Shown: positions 18,675 through 26,840 of the stretch, piece by piece | Layout: the number at the start of each line of letters is the position of its first letter | Numbering within the stretch: position 1 is the stretch's first letter | Origin: CAIWHR01 sp963788185 | Lineage (GTDB): Bacteria; Pseudomonadota; Gammaproteobacteria; Burkholderiales; Casimicrobiaceae | NCBI GenBank assembly: GCA_963788185.1 | Contig: CAWBGE010000012.1 | Span: 124,001 to 188,000, forward strand | Direction of reading: 5' to 3' | Length of the DNA stretch: 64,000 nucleotides | The notes under the pieces: generated by a model | What the model saw: only the letters and a program-made list of their open reading frames with translations | Told to the model about the DNA's origin: nothing | The model's database searches: none | Translations under genes and position numbers: made by a program

Positions 18675-19349
18675 ATGGACCGGTTGCGCAAGCTCAACCC
18701 GCATCTGCGGATGCATCATGTCGCCGATCGCGAATTTGCAGACTTCGGACGGATCGTGACGGCGTACGACTTCGCAGCCTGGCTGACGTACCTGGACACG
18801 CGGACGAAGGTGCCCGGCGAGGGCAATGTCTACGTGGCGAGCGAGCCGGGGCTGGAGGCGCTGGCCCCCTTCGCGCAACTCCGGGACACCGTCTACGGCG
18901 GTCTCGACATCCAGGCCGGCTACTGCAATGGCCTCGCCTCGCGGCTCAATGGCCTGGAGTACCACAAGTCGCCGGAATTCTTCGTGACCCAGACCGAGCT
19001 CGTGCTGCTGCTCGCGCCTTACCGGGCGATGCGCGACTTCACGTTGGACGCGAGCCACGTGCGGGCCTTCTACTTTCCCGCCGGAACCGCAGTCGAACTG
19101 TTCGGCTCCACGTTGCACTTCGCGCCCAGCAGGCTCTCCGACGCCGGATTCAAGTCCGCGATCGTCCTGCTCCGCGGAACCAATACCGACCCGCCGCCCG
19201 AAAGCAACCGCTGCGGCGCGGATCCCGAAGCGCGCCTGCTGTTCCGCAAGCACAAGTGGCTGCTTGCCCATCCGGACAATCCCGCGCTCCTTGCCCGCGG
19301 CGCGGTGCCGGCGCTCACCGGCGACAATCTGGAGGTCAGATACCGGTAG
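18675..19349 (+). CDS. DUF4867-like protein
   Basis: This 224-residue protein matches my recollection of the DUF4867 family, which has a cupin-like fold. Motifs are GGLDIQAGYCNGLASRLNGL, LEYHKSPEFFV and FYFPAGTAVELFGSTLHFAP; the histidines and glutamate could bind a metal. It lies 28 bases after the transaldolase. A DUF4867 gene (SftX) accompanies some transaldolase-type sulfoglycolysis clusters, where its role, perhaps as a mutarotase or second isomerase, is not settled. The assignment rests on memory of the motif set. Confidence 0.6.
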   Translation: MDRLRKLNPHLRMHHVADREFADFGRIVTAYDFAAWLTYLDTRTKVPGEGNVYVASEPGLEALAPFAQLRDTVYGGLDIQAGYCNGLASRLNGLEYHKSPEFFVTQTELVLLLAPYRAMRDFTLDASHVRAFYFPAGTAVELFGSTLHFAPSRLSDAGFKSAIVLLRGTNTDPPPESNRCGADPEARLLFRKHKWLLAHPDNPALLARGAVPALTGDNLEVRYR

Positions 19350-19406
19350 GGGTCGTCGCCCGGGCGGCTCGCCGGGAGGCGGTTCCCTCACCGATGGACG
19401 CACGAC

Positions 19407-20258
19407 ATGGACATCGTTTCCGATCCCGCGCCAGGTGTCACCGGCAATCCGCGATACGACAGGCTGATCGCGCTGATCGGCGCGCGCGGGCACATGCGCA
19501 TCGACGAACTCGCCGCGCTGGTGGGGGTGTCTACACAGACGATCCGGCGGGACATCAGGCGGCTCAGCGACGACGGACTCCTGTCGCGCTACCACGGCGG
19601 CGCCGGGCAGGCGTCCAGCGCCATCAACGCCGACCTGAAGAAGCGGGAGGTGGCGCAGGTTCGCGAAAAGCGCGCCATCGCCGATGCCGTGGTGGCAAGG
19701 GTTCCCGACCGCAGCACGATCTTTCTCGCCAGCGGCACCACGGTCGAATACGTCGCGAAGGCGCTCGATGTCCGCAACGAACTGCGGATCATCACCACCA
19801 GTCTGCGTGCGGCCAGCCTCGTCTACGCACGGCCTGACTTCGACGTGCTGGTGCCCGGCGGCACGCTGCGATCGCAAAACAGCGGCATCGTCGGGCCGAC
19901 CGCCGAGGAGTTCCTGCGGGGCTTCCGCGCCGACTGCATGGTGATGAGCCTGGGTGCAATGGATCCCGATGGGACCATGCTCGAGTTCGACGTCAACGAA
20001 GTCGCGGTCATGCGCATCATGATGGCGAACGCGAAGCAGGTGTTCGTCGCGGCCGACCACACCAAGTTGCGCGCGTCGGCCTCGGTGAAACTCGCGAACA
20101 CGTCGGAGATCGACGCGCTGTTCACCGATGAAGCGCCCCCCACCGTGCTCGCCGCCCTGCTCGCGCAGCAGCAGGTGGAACTCGTCGTGACGGGAGTCGA
20201 TCCGGCGGCGCGGCTGCGCGTTGCCGAGGCGGAAGCCGGCGTCGATTTCGGGCGGTAG
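19407..20258 (+). CDS. DeoR/GlpR-family transcriptional repressor
   Basis: This 283-residue regulator has an N-terminal DeoR helix-turn-helix (HMRIDELAALVGVSTQTIRRDIRRLSDDGLL, followed by RYHGGA). The C-terminal sugar-phosphate-sensing domain has IFLASGTTVEYVAKAL and FVAADHTKL. DeoR proteins usually sense phosphorylated sugar intermediates. It follows the DUF4867-like gene and probably controls the divergent isomerase and transaldolase promoters. Confidence 0.9.
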   Translation: MDIVSDPAPGVTGNPRYDRLIALIGARGHMRIDELAALVGVSTQTIRRDIRRLSDDGLLSRYHGGAGQASSAINADLKKREVAQVREKRAIADAVVARVPDRSTIFLASGTTVEYVAKALDVRNELRIITTSLRAASLVYARPDFDVLVPGGTLRSQNSGIVGPTAEEFLRGFRADCMVMSLGAMDPDGTMLEFDVNEVAVMRIMMANAKQVFVAADHTKLRASASVKLANTSEIDALFTDEAPPTVLAALLAQQQVELVVTGVDPAARLRVAEAEAGVDFGR

Positions 20259-20313
20259 CGCGATCGACCTCCGCCTCCCGGCGTCCTGGCTCCGCAAGTA
20301 TTGCCAAGTCCTC

Positions 20314-20336
20314 TATATCATCTATATCATATAGAT
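20314..20336 (+). promoter_or_regulatory. Shared operator motif upstream of the Gfo/Idh/MocA gene
   Basis: The site contains ATCATCTATATCAT and, overlapping it, the perfect inverted repeat CTATATCATATAG (20322-20334). A promoter-like TTGCCA (20301-20306) with an 18-base gap to TATCAT lies across it, so binding here would repress. The same ATCAT-N4-ATCAT core is found upstream of both SuyAB-like operons (26284-26299 and 63952-63967). Confidence 0.55.
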
Positions 20337-20461
20337 TGCCCCGCGGCCCATGGAGCGGAGTATCGGGGCAAGCGTGGACGCCTGCGCCCGCGGGCGCGCG
20401 GCCCTGTGGCTGGTGTTCGACGGACAGCATGACTGGTCGTCGGCAGGAAGGAGTTGTAGAG

Positions 20462-21574
20462 ATGCGAGCGCTGCGTTACGGCATCATCGGCTGCGGCAGC
20501 ATGGGCCGCGAGCACATGGAAAACCTGCGTGCGATGGGAGGCGCCGTCGTCACCGCGATCTCCGACCCCCACGCCGCCAGTCGCGAAGAGGCCTCGGCGC
20601 TTCTCGACGGCCAGGTGCAGCTCTTCGAACACCACGGTGAACTCCTGAAGAGCGGCCTGTGCGATGCACTGATCGTCGCCAGCCCCAACTTCACCCACAT
20701 CGAGGTGATGCGCGACGCGCTGGCCACCGACCTCCACATCCTGTGCGAAAAGCCTCTGGTCACCAAGGTGGCGGACGGCGTCGAGATGATCGCTCGCGCG
20801 AGGGGCAGGAAGGGCATCGTCTGGGTGGCGCAGGAATACCGTTACATGCCTCCGGTGGCCGAGATGATCCGCCTCGCCCACGCCGGCCGTGTCGGCAAGT
20901 TGCACCAGGTGGCGATCCGCGAGCACCGCCAGCCGTTCTACCCGAAGATCGGCGACTGGAACCGCTTCAACGCCAATACCGGCGGCACGCTGGTCGAGAA
21001 GTGCTGCCACTATTTCAACCTGATGGACTTCATCCTCGGGGAGACGCCGCTGCGCGTGTTCGCCTCGGGCGGCCAGCGCGTCAACCACCTCGACGAGGAG
21101 TACGGCGGCAGGACGCCCGATATCCTCGACAGCGCCTATGTGATTCTCGAGTACCCGAGCGGTGCGCGCGCGTCGCTGGACCTGTGCATGTACGCCGAGA
21201 ATTCGCTGGACAATGAACACGTCGTGGTGGTAGGCGACGAGGGCAAGCTCGAGTCGCTGCTGCCCTCGGGCGAACTGCGCTTCGGCCGTCGCGAGGACTT
21301 CGGTCGCCACGAAGTCTGGGGCCAGAACACCGCGAGCGAACGCGGCGTCGCCGTGCGCCGGATCCGCGATACGAACATCAAGTACCTCGGCCATCACTTC
21401 GGCGCGAGCTACGTCGAGCACCAGAAATTCGCGCACGCCGTGCGTAACGGCCTGCCGCCGGAAATTCCACTGGAAGAAGGCCTGCGCGCTGTGGCTTCCG
21501 GCCTGGCCGCGCACAGGAGCATCGAGTTGCGCCGCGTGGTCGAGATGGCCGAGATCCTGCCGCCCGGTGTGTGA
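20462..21574 (+). CDS. Gfo/Idh/MocA family NAD-dependent protein
   Basis: This 370-residue protein has an N-terminal Rossmann fold with GIIGCGSMG, the ILCEKPLVTK motif with the conserved lysine, and a C-terminal sugar-binding domain with WNRFNANTGGTLVEKCCHYFNLMD. Family members oxidise sugars or inositols, or use NAD to assist glycoside cleavage. Because NAD-dependent sulfoquinovosidases (GH188) belong to this family and some occur with transaldolase-type clusters, a gateway glycosidase role is possible but not shown. AAGGAG lies nine bases before the ATG. The upstream operator links it to the SuyAB genes. Confidence 0.8.
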   Translation: MRALRYGIIGCGSMGREHMENLRAMGGAVVTAISDPHAASREEASALLDGQVQLFEHHGELLKSGLCDALIVASPNFTHIEVMRDALATDLHILCEKPLVTKVADGVEMIARARGRKGIVWVAQEYRYMPPVAEMIRLAHAGRVGKLHQVAIREHRQPFYPKIGDWNRFNANTGGTLVEKCCHYFNLMDFILGETPLRVFASGGQRVNHLDEEYGGRTPDILDSAYVILEYPSGARASLDLCMYAENSLDNEHVVVVGDEGKLESLLPSGELRFGRREDFGRHEVWGQNTASERGVAVRRIRDTNIKYLGHHFGASYVEHQKFAHAVRNGLPPEIPLEEGLRAVASGLAAHRSIELRRVVEMAEILPPGV

Positions 21575-21786
21575 TCATGCGGTCCATCGGCGCACGCTGG
21601 CGGGTGCGAAACCTCTCCGTGCAGGTGGTCGGCGTCGTGAGCGTGCGCCTGATCGGGGCGATCTACTGAGCTGGCCTGCATACGCAGGGCGTGCCGTGCG
21701 CCACATGAGCTCCTGAGATCACGATCCGGACACGGCCACGAGGAAGCGGCGATGCGCTCCCCGGAGCCGTATGCCGGCGCGACGGG

Positions 21787-23214
21787 CTAGCGAATGCCGG
21801 CGATGGAAATGTGCTTCGTCTCCAGGTAGGCATCGAGGCCTTCGCTGCCCAGTTCCCGCCCCCAGCCGCTTTGCTTGAATCCGCCGAAGGGGCAGTTGCT
21901 CGTGGACGGCACCGGATCGTTGATGCCGACGGTACCGGCCTCCAGCTTTTCGGCCACGCGGAAAGCCCGGTTGAGGTCGGAGGTGAAGGCGTAGGCGGCC
22001 AGGCCGAATTCCGTGTCGTTGGCCTGCGCCACTGCCTGCTCCTCGGTATCGAACGGCAGCACGACGGCAATGGGGGCGAAGATCTCCTCGCGCAGGCATT
22101 TCGAATCGCCCGCGACGTCGACCAGCACCGTGGGTTGCAGGAAGTTGCCGCTCGCGCCGTGCCGCTTGCCGCCGGCAAGAACCTTGGCGCCACCGGCGAC
22201 GGCGTCGTCGATGAAGGCGAGCGCCGCACCGAGCGCCTTGGCGTCGATCATCGGGCCGATGTCCATACCCGCCTCGAGGCCGCTGCCGACTTTCAGCGCG
22301 CGCACCCGGGCCACCAGCGCCTGCACGAAACGGTCATAGATCGGGCGGTGCACGTAGACGCGATTGGCGGCGATGCAGGACTGCCCGGTGTTGCGGAACT
22401 TGGTGATGAGCGCGCCTTCGATGGCCTGGTCGAAATTCGCGTCGTCGAAAATGATCAGCGGTGCGTTGCCGCCCAGTTCGAGAGCCAGCAGCGTGCACTT
22501 CTTCGCGGCGCCGCTGATGAGGTACTTGCCGACCGATGTCGAGCCGGTGAAGCTGATCTTGCGGCAAATGGGGTTTTCCAGCATCTCGTCGGCGATGGCG
22601 GAGGCCGGGCCGACCACCACCTGAAACACCCCCTTCGGCATGCCGGCGGCTTCCGTGCACTTGGCGAACTCCAGCGCCGACAGCGGCGTTGCGCTGGCGG
22701 GCTTGAGCACGACGGGGCAGCCCGCGGCCAGCGCCGGCGCGACCTTGCGGATCGCCAGCACCAGCGGAAAATTCCATGGTGCGATGGCACCGACCACGCC
22801 GATGGGCTGGCGGATCACCAGGTGCCGCTTGCCGTCGGCCTGATTGGGAACCACCCGTCCGTAGGCACGGCGCCCCTCCTCGGCGTACCAGAGCAGATGG
22901 TCGATGGTCATCGCGACTTCGCCCTGCGACTGGGCCAAGGGCTTGCCGTTCTCCAAGGTGATGAGACGCGCGACCTTGTCCTTGCGCGCGGCCAGTTCGT
23001 GGGCAACCGCGCGTAGATAGTCGCCGCGCTCCTTGGCGGTAAGTTTTTTCCAGCCGGCGAACGCGGCTTCGGCATCGTGCAGCGCCTGCCGGGCGCCCGC
23101 ACGGTCGATGGTGGCCACCTGCGCGAAGGGTTGGTCGGTGGCCGGATCGACGACGGTCAGCGTGCCGCTGCCATCCTGCCATTGCCCGTTCAAATAGAGT
23201 TGGTAGCTTTCCAT
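21787..23214 (-). CDS. NAD(P)-dependent aldehyde dehydrogenase, GabD-like
   Basis: This 475-residue aldehyde dehydrogenase resembles succinate-semialdehyde dehydrogenases. It shows the cofactor region GAIAPWNFPL, the catalytic glutamate motif LELGGNAPLIIFDDA and the catalytic cysteine in FRNTGQSCIAANRVYVH. In sulfoglycolysis, GabD-like enzymes oxidise sulfolactaldehyde to sulfolactate. Here it is the third unit of a reverse-strand set SuyA-SuyB-LarA-ALDH, which fits that reaction. Succinate semialdehyde or another acidic aldehyde is the plain alternative. The ATG at 23214 leaves 35 bases after the LarA stop. Confidence 0.88.
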   Translation of the reverse strand: MESYQLYLNGQWQDGSGTLTVVDPATDQPFAQVATIDRAGARQALHDAEAAFAGWKKLTAKERGDYLRAVAHELAARKDKVARLITLENGKPLAQSQGEVAMTIDHLLWYAEEGRRAYGRVVPNQADGKRHLVIRQPIGVVGAIAPWNFPLVLAIRKVAPALAAGCPVVLKPASATPLSALEFAKCTEAAGMPKGVFQVVVGPASAIADEMLENPICRKISFTGSTSVGKYLISGAAKKCTLLALELGGNAPLIIFDDANFDQAIEGALITKFRNTGQSCIAANRVYVHRPIYDRFVQALVARVRALKVGSGLEAGMDIGPMIDAKALGAALAFIDDAVAGGAKVLAGGKRHGASGNFLQPTVLVDVAGDSKCLREEIFAPIAVVLPFDTEEQAVAQANDTEFGLAAYAFTSDLNRAFRVAEKLEAGTVGINDPVPSTSNCPFGGFKQSGWGRELGSEGLDAYLETKHISIAGIR

Positions 23215-23249
23215 GTCGTGTTTCCTCTGTGGTCCCCGGGCGTCGGTGC

Positions 23250-24515
23250 TCAATGCGCCGACGGATAGAAATAGGTGGTGTTGGCGCTGGGCACGATGGC
23301 AACGCGCAACGGCCTGCCCGCCGGAGCGTCCCTCAGCCACTGGTCGACGGTCGCCTGCGCATCGCCCTTGCGCAAGTGGCACTCTGCCAGCGTGCGCGCG
23401 TCGATGTCGGAATCGATCACCACGGTGTAGCGAACCAGTGTGCGGCTGAACAGGAATGCCTTGTGGGCGCCGATCCGGAAGCCGACTTCCGCGAACTCGC
23501 GCATCTGCTCGGCGGGCGTGGCAAACCTCCGGACGTAGTCGTGATAGTGGTCGTCCCCGATCCCCTGGGGGCACGCGGCGAGGAGCAGGATCCTGCCGCC
23601 GTCGACAGCGCACTGCGACGCCAGGTTGAGGCCTTTCTGCGCCTGGTAGAGACAGATGTCCTTCGGGTCTCCGCCGCAGGAGGCAATGACGATGTCGAAG
23701 GGCTGGTCGAAGGGAAGCCCGTAGACCTGCTCGGACAGCGCGGCGCCCGCGTCGAGCACGGCCTCGGCCTCGCCGACCAGCAGCGCCACCGCCTTCTTGG
23801 CCGGATTGAGGCAGACGTTGATGACCAGATCGATGCCGATCATGCGTCCGGCTTCGTTGATGTCCAGCCGGGCCGGGTTGTCGCGGATGTTGCCGACCCG
23901 GGCTGCGGGGCTCGCCATCAGGCTGTGGTTGTGCTGGATCAGCGCCTTCGAGGCGCAGCCGATGACCGCGCCCTTGGCACCGCCGGTCATGCCCTGAAAC
24001 TGATGCGGATCGATCATCCCGATCACGATCTTGAGTTCGGCTTCGCCGTAGGCGGCGTTGATTTCCACCGGCGTGCCGCGACGGGTGGCACCGTAGCGGG
24101 TCAATCGCGCCGCCAGCGCATCGTGGGCAACGACGGCGCAGCCCCGGAGGTCCTCGGGGAGAATCCGCCGCAGTTGCGCTGCGTCCGGCGCGGGATGCAG
24201 TCCTCCGCCGACCACGATGCGCACGCTGGCCGGATCCAGCGTTGGCCAAGCGCTAAACAGCCGCTCCAGCAGCACCGGCAACAGGATCTTGAGCGGCGCC
24301 GGCCGGGTTTCGTCCGGCACCGCGATGGCGACACTCGAAGGCTGCGGCCGCTCCGCCAGCGATTGAGCACCCAGCGGGCGGTCGAGCCCTGCTTCCAGCG
24401 CGATCCGCAGATCGGGCAGCACCGGCAACTCGCGCGGCGTCATCGTCGTGACGTCGGCGCCGTCAGGAAGCGCGATCGACTTGGTTCCGGTGCCGTACCT
24501 GAGCTTGATGTTCAT
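23250..24515 (-). CDS. LarA-family nickel-pincer racemase/epimerase
   Basis: This 421-residue protein is a LarA homologue. LarA uses a covalent nickel-pincer nucleotide to racemise 2-hydroxy acids. The catalytic set of lactate racemase (H108, H174, K184, H200) has clear counterparts: H107 (GGGLHPAP), H171 (DPHQF), K181 (GGAKGAV) and H197 (IQHNH). It lies between a SuyAB pair and an aldehyde dehydrogenase. If the pathway runs through sulfolactate, the protein could convert the (S) form to the (R) form needed by SuyAB. No larB, larC or larE is in this window, so cofactor synthesis must be encoded elsewhere. Confidence 0.82.
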   Translation of the reverse strand: MNIKLRYGTGTKSIALPDGADVTTMTPRELPVLPDLRIALEAGLDRPLGAQSLAERPQPSSVAIAVPDETRPAPLKILLPVLLERLFSAWPTLDPASVRIVVGGGLHPAPDAAQLRRILPEDLRGCAVVAHDALAARLTRYGATRRGTPVEINAAYGEAELKIVIGMIDPHQFQGMTGGAKGAVIGCASKALIQHNHSLMASPAARVGNIRDNPARLDINEAGRMIGIDLVINVCLNPAKKAVALLVGEAEAVLDAGAALSEQVYGLPFDQPFDIVIASCGGDPKDICLYQAQKGLNLASQCAVDGGRILLLAACPQGIGDDHYHDYVRRFATPAEQMREFAEVGFRIGAHKAFLFSRTLVRYTVVIDSDIDARTLAECHLRKGDAQATVDQWLRDAPAGRPLRVAIVPSANTTYFYPSAH

Positions 24516-24630
24516 CAGCCTGACCTCCGCACCGCCTCCATCGCGTCCGGGGCGCAGCCGCGGACGGATGAAGGACTCGCGAGCAACGGCGCCGTGCCGG
24601 CAGCTTTCGGCACGGCCGGGCTCATGGCCG

Positions 24631-25791
24631 TTACGCGCTTTCGTAGAGTCGGGTGAGCACGAACTCGCGATGTCCCAGCGCCTCGGTCGCGGTGAGACGG
24701 CCGTTGGCGGTGCGGAACATCATTTCGAGCAGCTTGTCGCCGGCCTGGTCCATCGTGATCTCGCGCTGCAGCAGGCCCGAGGTGTCGACGTCGATGTGCT
24801 CGCTCATGGTGCGCACCGTGCGCGGGTTGGCCGAGATCTTGATCACCGGCAGGATCGGGTTGCCGATGACATTGCCCTGCCCGGTCGGGAAGAAATGCAC
24901 GACATAGCCGGAGGCGGCACACAGCGTCACCATCTCGGCGGCGGCCGACGACGAGTCCATGAACCACAGGCCGGGACCGCCGGGCACCTCGCCCTTGTCG
25001 ATCACGCCGTCGACGATGCACTTCTTGCCGATCTTCTGGATGTTGCCGAGCGCCTTCTCCTCGATCGTCGTGAGGCCGCCGGCGATGTTGCCCTTGGTCG
25101 GCTGCGAGTCGGATAGGTCGCTCGTCTTGTGCCGGTTGATGAGGTCCTGGTAGCGATCGAACATGCGCATGAACTCGGCGCGAATCTGGTCGTTGCGGCA
25201 GCGCGCGGCGACGATCTGCTCGCCGCCGGTGAGTTCGGTGGTCTCGCCGAACACCAGCGTGCAGCCCGCCGCGTAGAGCTTGTCGAAGGCGTCGCCGACG
25301 GTGGGATTGGCGCCGCAGCCCGAGGTGGTGTCGGACTCGCCGCACTTGGTCGACACCCAGAGTTCGGACAGCGGGCATTCGACGCGGTGCTTTTCGCTGG
25401 CCGCCTGCAGGAATTCCTTGGCCGCCTTGGACGCGCGCATGATCGTGTCGTGGTCGCCGTGCAGCTCGATGCCGAAGCCCACGACCGGCTTGCCGGTGGC
25501 TGCGATGCCGTCGACGACTTTCTTGGTCCACTGTTCCTCGATGCCGATGACCACGACGGCGGCGACGTTGGGGTTGGAACCGGTGCCGATCAGCGTGCGG
25601 AAGTGCAGGTCGAGGTCGGCGCCGAACTGCAGCCGGCCGTAGGGGTGCGGGATCGCCAGCGTCCCCTTGATGTTGTGGGCGACGGCCTCGCAGGCTGCGT
25701 TGGCGAGGTCATCGACGGGGAGAATGATCACGTGATTGCGGACGCCGACGCGACCGTTTTCGCGGCGGTAACCCCAGAAGGTGTTCTGCAT
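24631..25791 (-). CDS. suyB: UxaA-family lyase large subunit, probable sulfolactate sulfo-lyase SuyB
   Basis: This 386-residue protein is the large part of the altronate dehydratase/sulfolactate sulfo-lyase family. Motifs are NGRVGVRNHVIILPVDD near the start, STKCGESDTTSGCGANPT and FFPTGQGNVIGNPILPVIKI, with cysteines suited to bind Fe. Altronate dehydratase (UxaA) is usually one chain of about 500 residues. Here a separate SAF-domain gene precedes it, as in SuyA-SuyB, which splits (R)-sulfolactate into pyruvate and sulfite. The sulfite oxidation genes in this window support that reading, but another split UxaA-type dehydratase cannot be excluded. Confidence 0.75.
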   Translation of the reverse strand: MQNTFWGYRRENGRVGVRNHVIILPVDDLANAACEAVAHNIKGTLAIPHPYGRLQFGADLDLHFRTLIGTGSNPNVAAVVVIGIEEQWTKKVVDGIAATGKPVVGFGIELHGDHDTIMRASKAAKEFLQAASEKHRVECPLSELWVSTKCGESDTTSGCGANPTVGDAFDKLYAAGCTLVFGETTELTGGEQIVAARCRNDQIRAEFMRMFDRYQDLINRHKTSDLSDSQPTKGNIAGGLTTIEEKALGNIQKIGKKCIVDGVIDKGEVPGGPGLWFMDSSSAAAEMVTLCAASGYVVHFFPTGQGNVIGNPILPVIKISANPRTVRTMSEHIDVDTSGLLQREITMDQAGDKLLEMMFRTANGRLTATEALGHREFVLTRLYESA

Positions 25792-25889
25792 GATGGTGGG
25801 TCTTTCGTTGCCAGTGGCGAAGGGCCGGGCGGCAGGCCGCCGGGGCCGGAAAGGGAAGGCGGCCGCGCACCGCGCGCGGCCCGCGCCGA

Positions 25890-26174
25890 TTACCAGCGCT
25901 TGGTCTTGATGTTGTGCACGTGGGCGTGCTGGCCCCGGGCAATGGGCGCCACCACCTTGCCGATGTCGATGCCGTACTTGATCACCGTGTCGCCGCTCGC
26001 CATGTCCTTCAGCGCCACCTTGTGCCCCAGCGGAATGTCCTGCACGCAGGGCAGCTCCAGCGTGCGGTCCTGGTCGAGAATCAGACCGGTCAGCGTCATG
26101 CCGGCCTTCACGCCCTCGACAACGACGACGGCGACCGAATCGTTGGGATCGTGCAATACGCAATGGATCATCAT
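25890..26174 (-). CDS. suyA: SAF-domain small subunit, probable sulfolactate sulfo-lyase SuyA
   Basis: This 94-residue SAF-domain protein has LELPCVQDIPLGHKVALKDM and ends GQHAHVHNIKTKRW, the typical end of the UxaA/SuyA small domain. It probably pairs with the product of the gene 98 bases downstream. A promoter and operator lie 80-125 bases upstream. A second copy at 63529 appears to encode the same protein. Confidence 0.75.
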   Translation of the reverse strand: MMIHCVLHDPNDSVAVVVVEGVKAGMTLTGLILDQDRTLELPCVQDIPLGHKVALKDMASGDTVIKYGIDIGKVVAPIARGQHAHVHNIKTKRW

Positions 26175-26252
26175 CAGACTCCTGGAAGAGGACGGATCCG
26201 CACCGCAAGGTCGCCGCCGCTACCGGGCAGCGCGCCGCCGGACCACCCCCCG

Positions 26253-26299
26253 ATGCTAATTCCGCGACCCCCGCAAGTCAACCATATCATCTATATCAT
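26253..26299 (-). promoter_or_regulatory. suyAB copy 1 promoter with operator
   Basis: Read on the minus strand, TTGACT (26281-26276) and TAGCAT (26258-26253) are separated by exactly 17 bases, a good sigma-70 promoter. The operator-like ATATCATCTATATCAT (26284-26299, plus-strand reading) lies directly upstream of the -35 box. The rest of the 393-base spacer up to tusA holds the tusA upstream region and no gene I can support. Confidence 0.65.
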
Positions 26300-26567
26300 T
26301 TGCATGAGTCGCACCCCCGGCGCTACACTACCAACCGGTGGCGCAGCGGTGATGATCGCCGACCTCACCCCCCCCGCCGCCTCGCCCTCTACTACAACTA
26401 CTCCCCCGTCGAACTCCGCCTCTCTCTCGCCAGTTCCCGACGCTACGGGTACTTCTCCGATATCGGCCGACCTCCATGGCGCGCGCGACGTAATGATCGA
26501 TTCACTTTCACGACCCACAGACGCCTTCGCTGCGCGACAATTGCCGTTTTCAAAGGAGGACTGAACC

Positions 26568-26795
26568 ATGCAATTCGACAAGGAACTGGATGCCCGCGGG
26601 CTTTCCTGCCCGCTGCCCATCCTGAAGACCAAGAAGGCGCTGAACGACCTTGCCAGCGGTCAGGTGCTGAAGGTCATCGCGACCGACCCCGGGTCGGTCA
26701 AGGACATGCAGGCGTTCGCCAACCAGACCGGCAACCCGCTGCTCGAATCCGGCGAGGAAGACAAGGACTACGTGTTCTTCCTGAAGAAGAAATAG
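26568..26795 (+). CDS. tusA: Sulfur carrier protein TusA
   Basis: This 75-residue TusA carries a persulfide on the cysteine of its CPxP motif (GLSCPLPILKTKKAL, near residue 14). In sulfur oxidisers TusA delivers sulfane sulfur towards DsrEFH and DsrC in the cytoplasm. It is followed by dsrE2, the usual tusA-dsrE2 pair (no rhodanese gene is visible here). A GC-rich palindrome (GCTGCGCGCGCAGC) lies in the 45-base gap between them. Confidence 0.92.
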   Translation: MQFDKELDARGLSCPLPILKTKKALNDLASGQVLKVIATDPGSVKDMQAFANQTGNPLLESGEEDKDYVFFLKKK

Positions 26796-26840
26796 GCTGC
26801 CGCTGCGCGCGCAGCGCGCGGCATCACGACAGGGGCTTTC

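Larger units (their letters stand above)
24624..26177 (-). repeat. Segmental duplication, copy 1 (suyA-suyB)
   Basis: This 1.55-kb block is repeated at 62263-63816 in the same orientation with a constant offset of 37,639 bases and no indels. By eye I count about six substitutions. Similarity drops sharply outside, but the promoter and operator upstream are conserved again after a gap. The pattern suggests a recent duplication or continuing gene conversion. Confidence 0.9.

Noticed and set aside
21577..21669. 30-residue open frame after the Gfo/Idh/MocA gene
   Set aside because: It is very short, has no ribosome site or recognisable motif, and is likely chance.
24631..26174. Altronate dehydratase (UxaA) as the name for the two-gene lyase
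   Set aside because: UxaA is normally a single chain; the split small/large organisation and the sulfite-oxidising context fit SuyAB better, although this is not proven.
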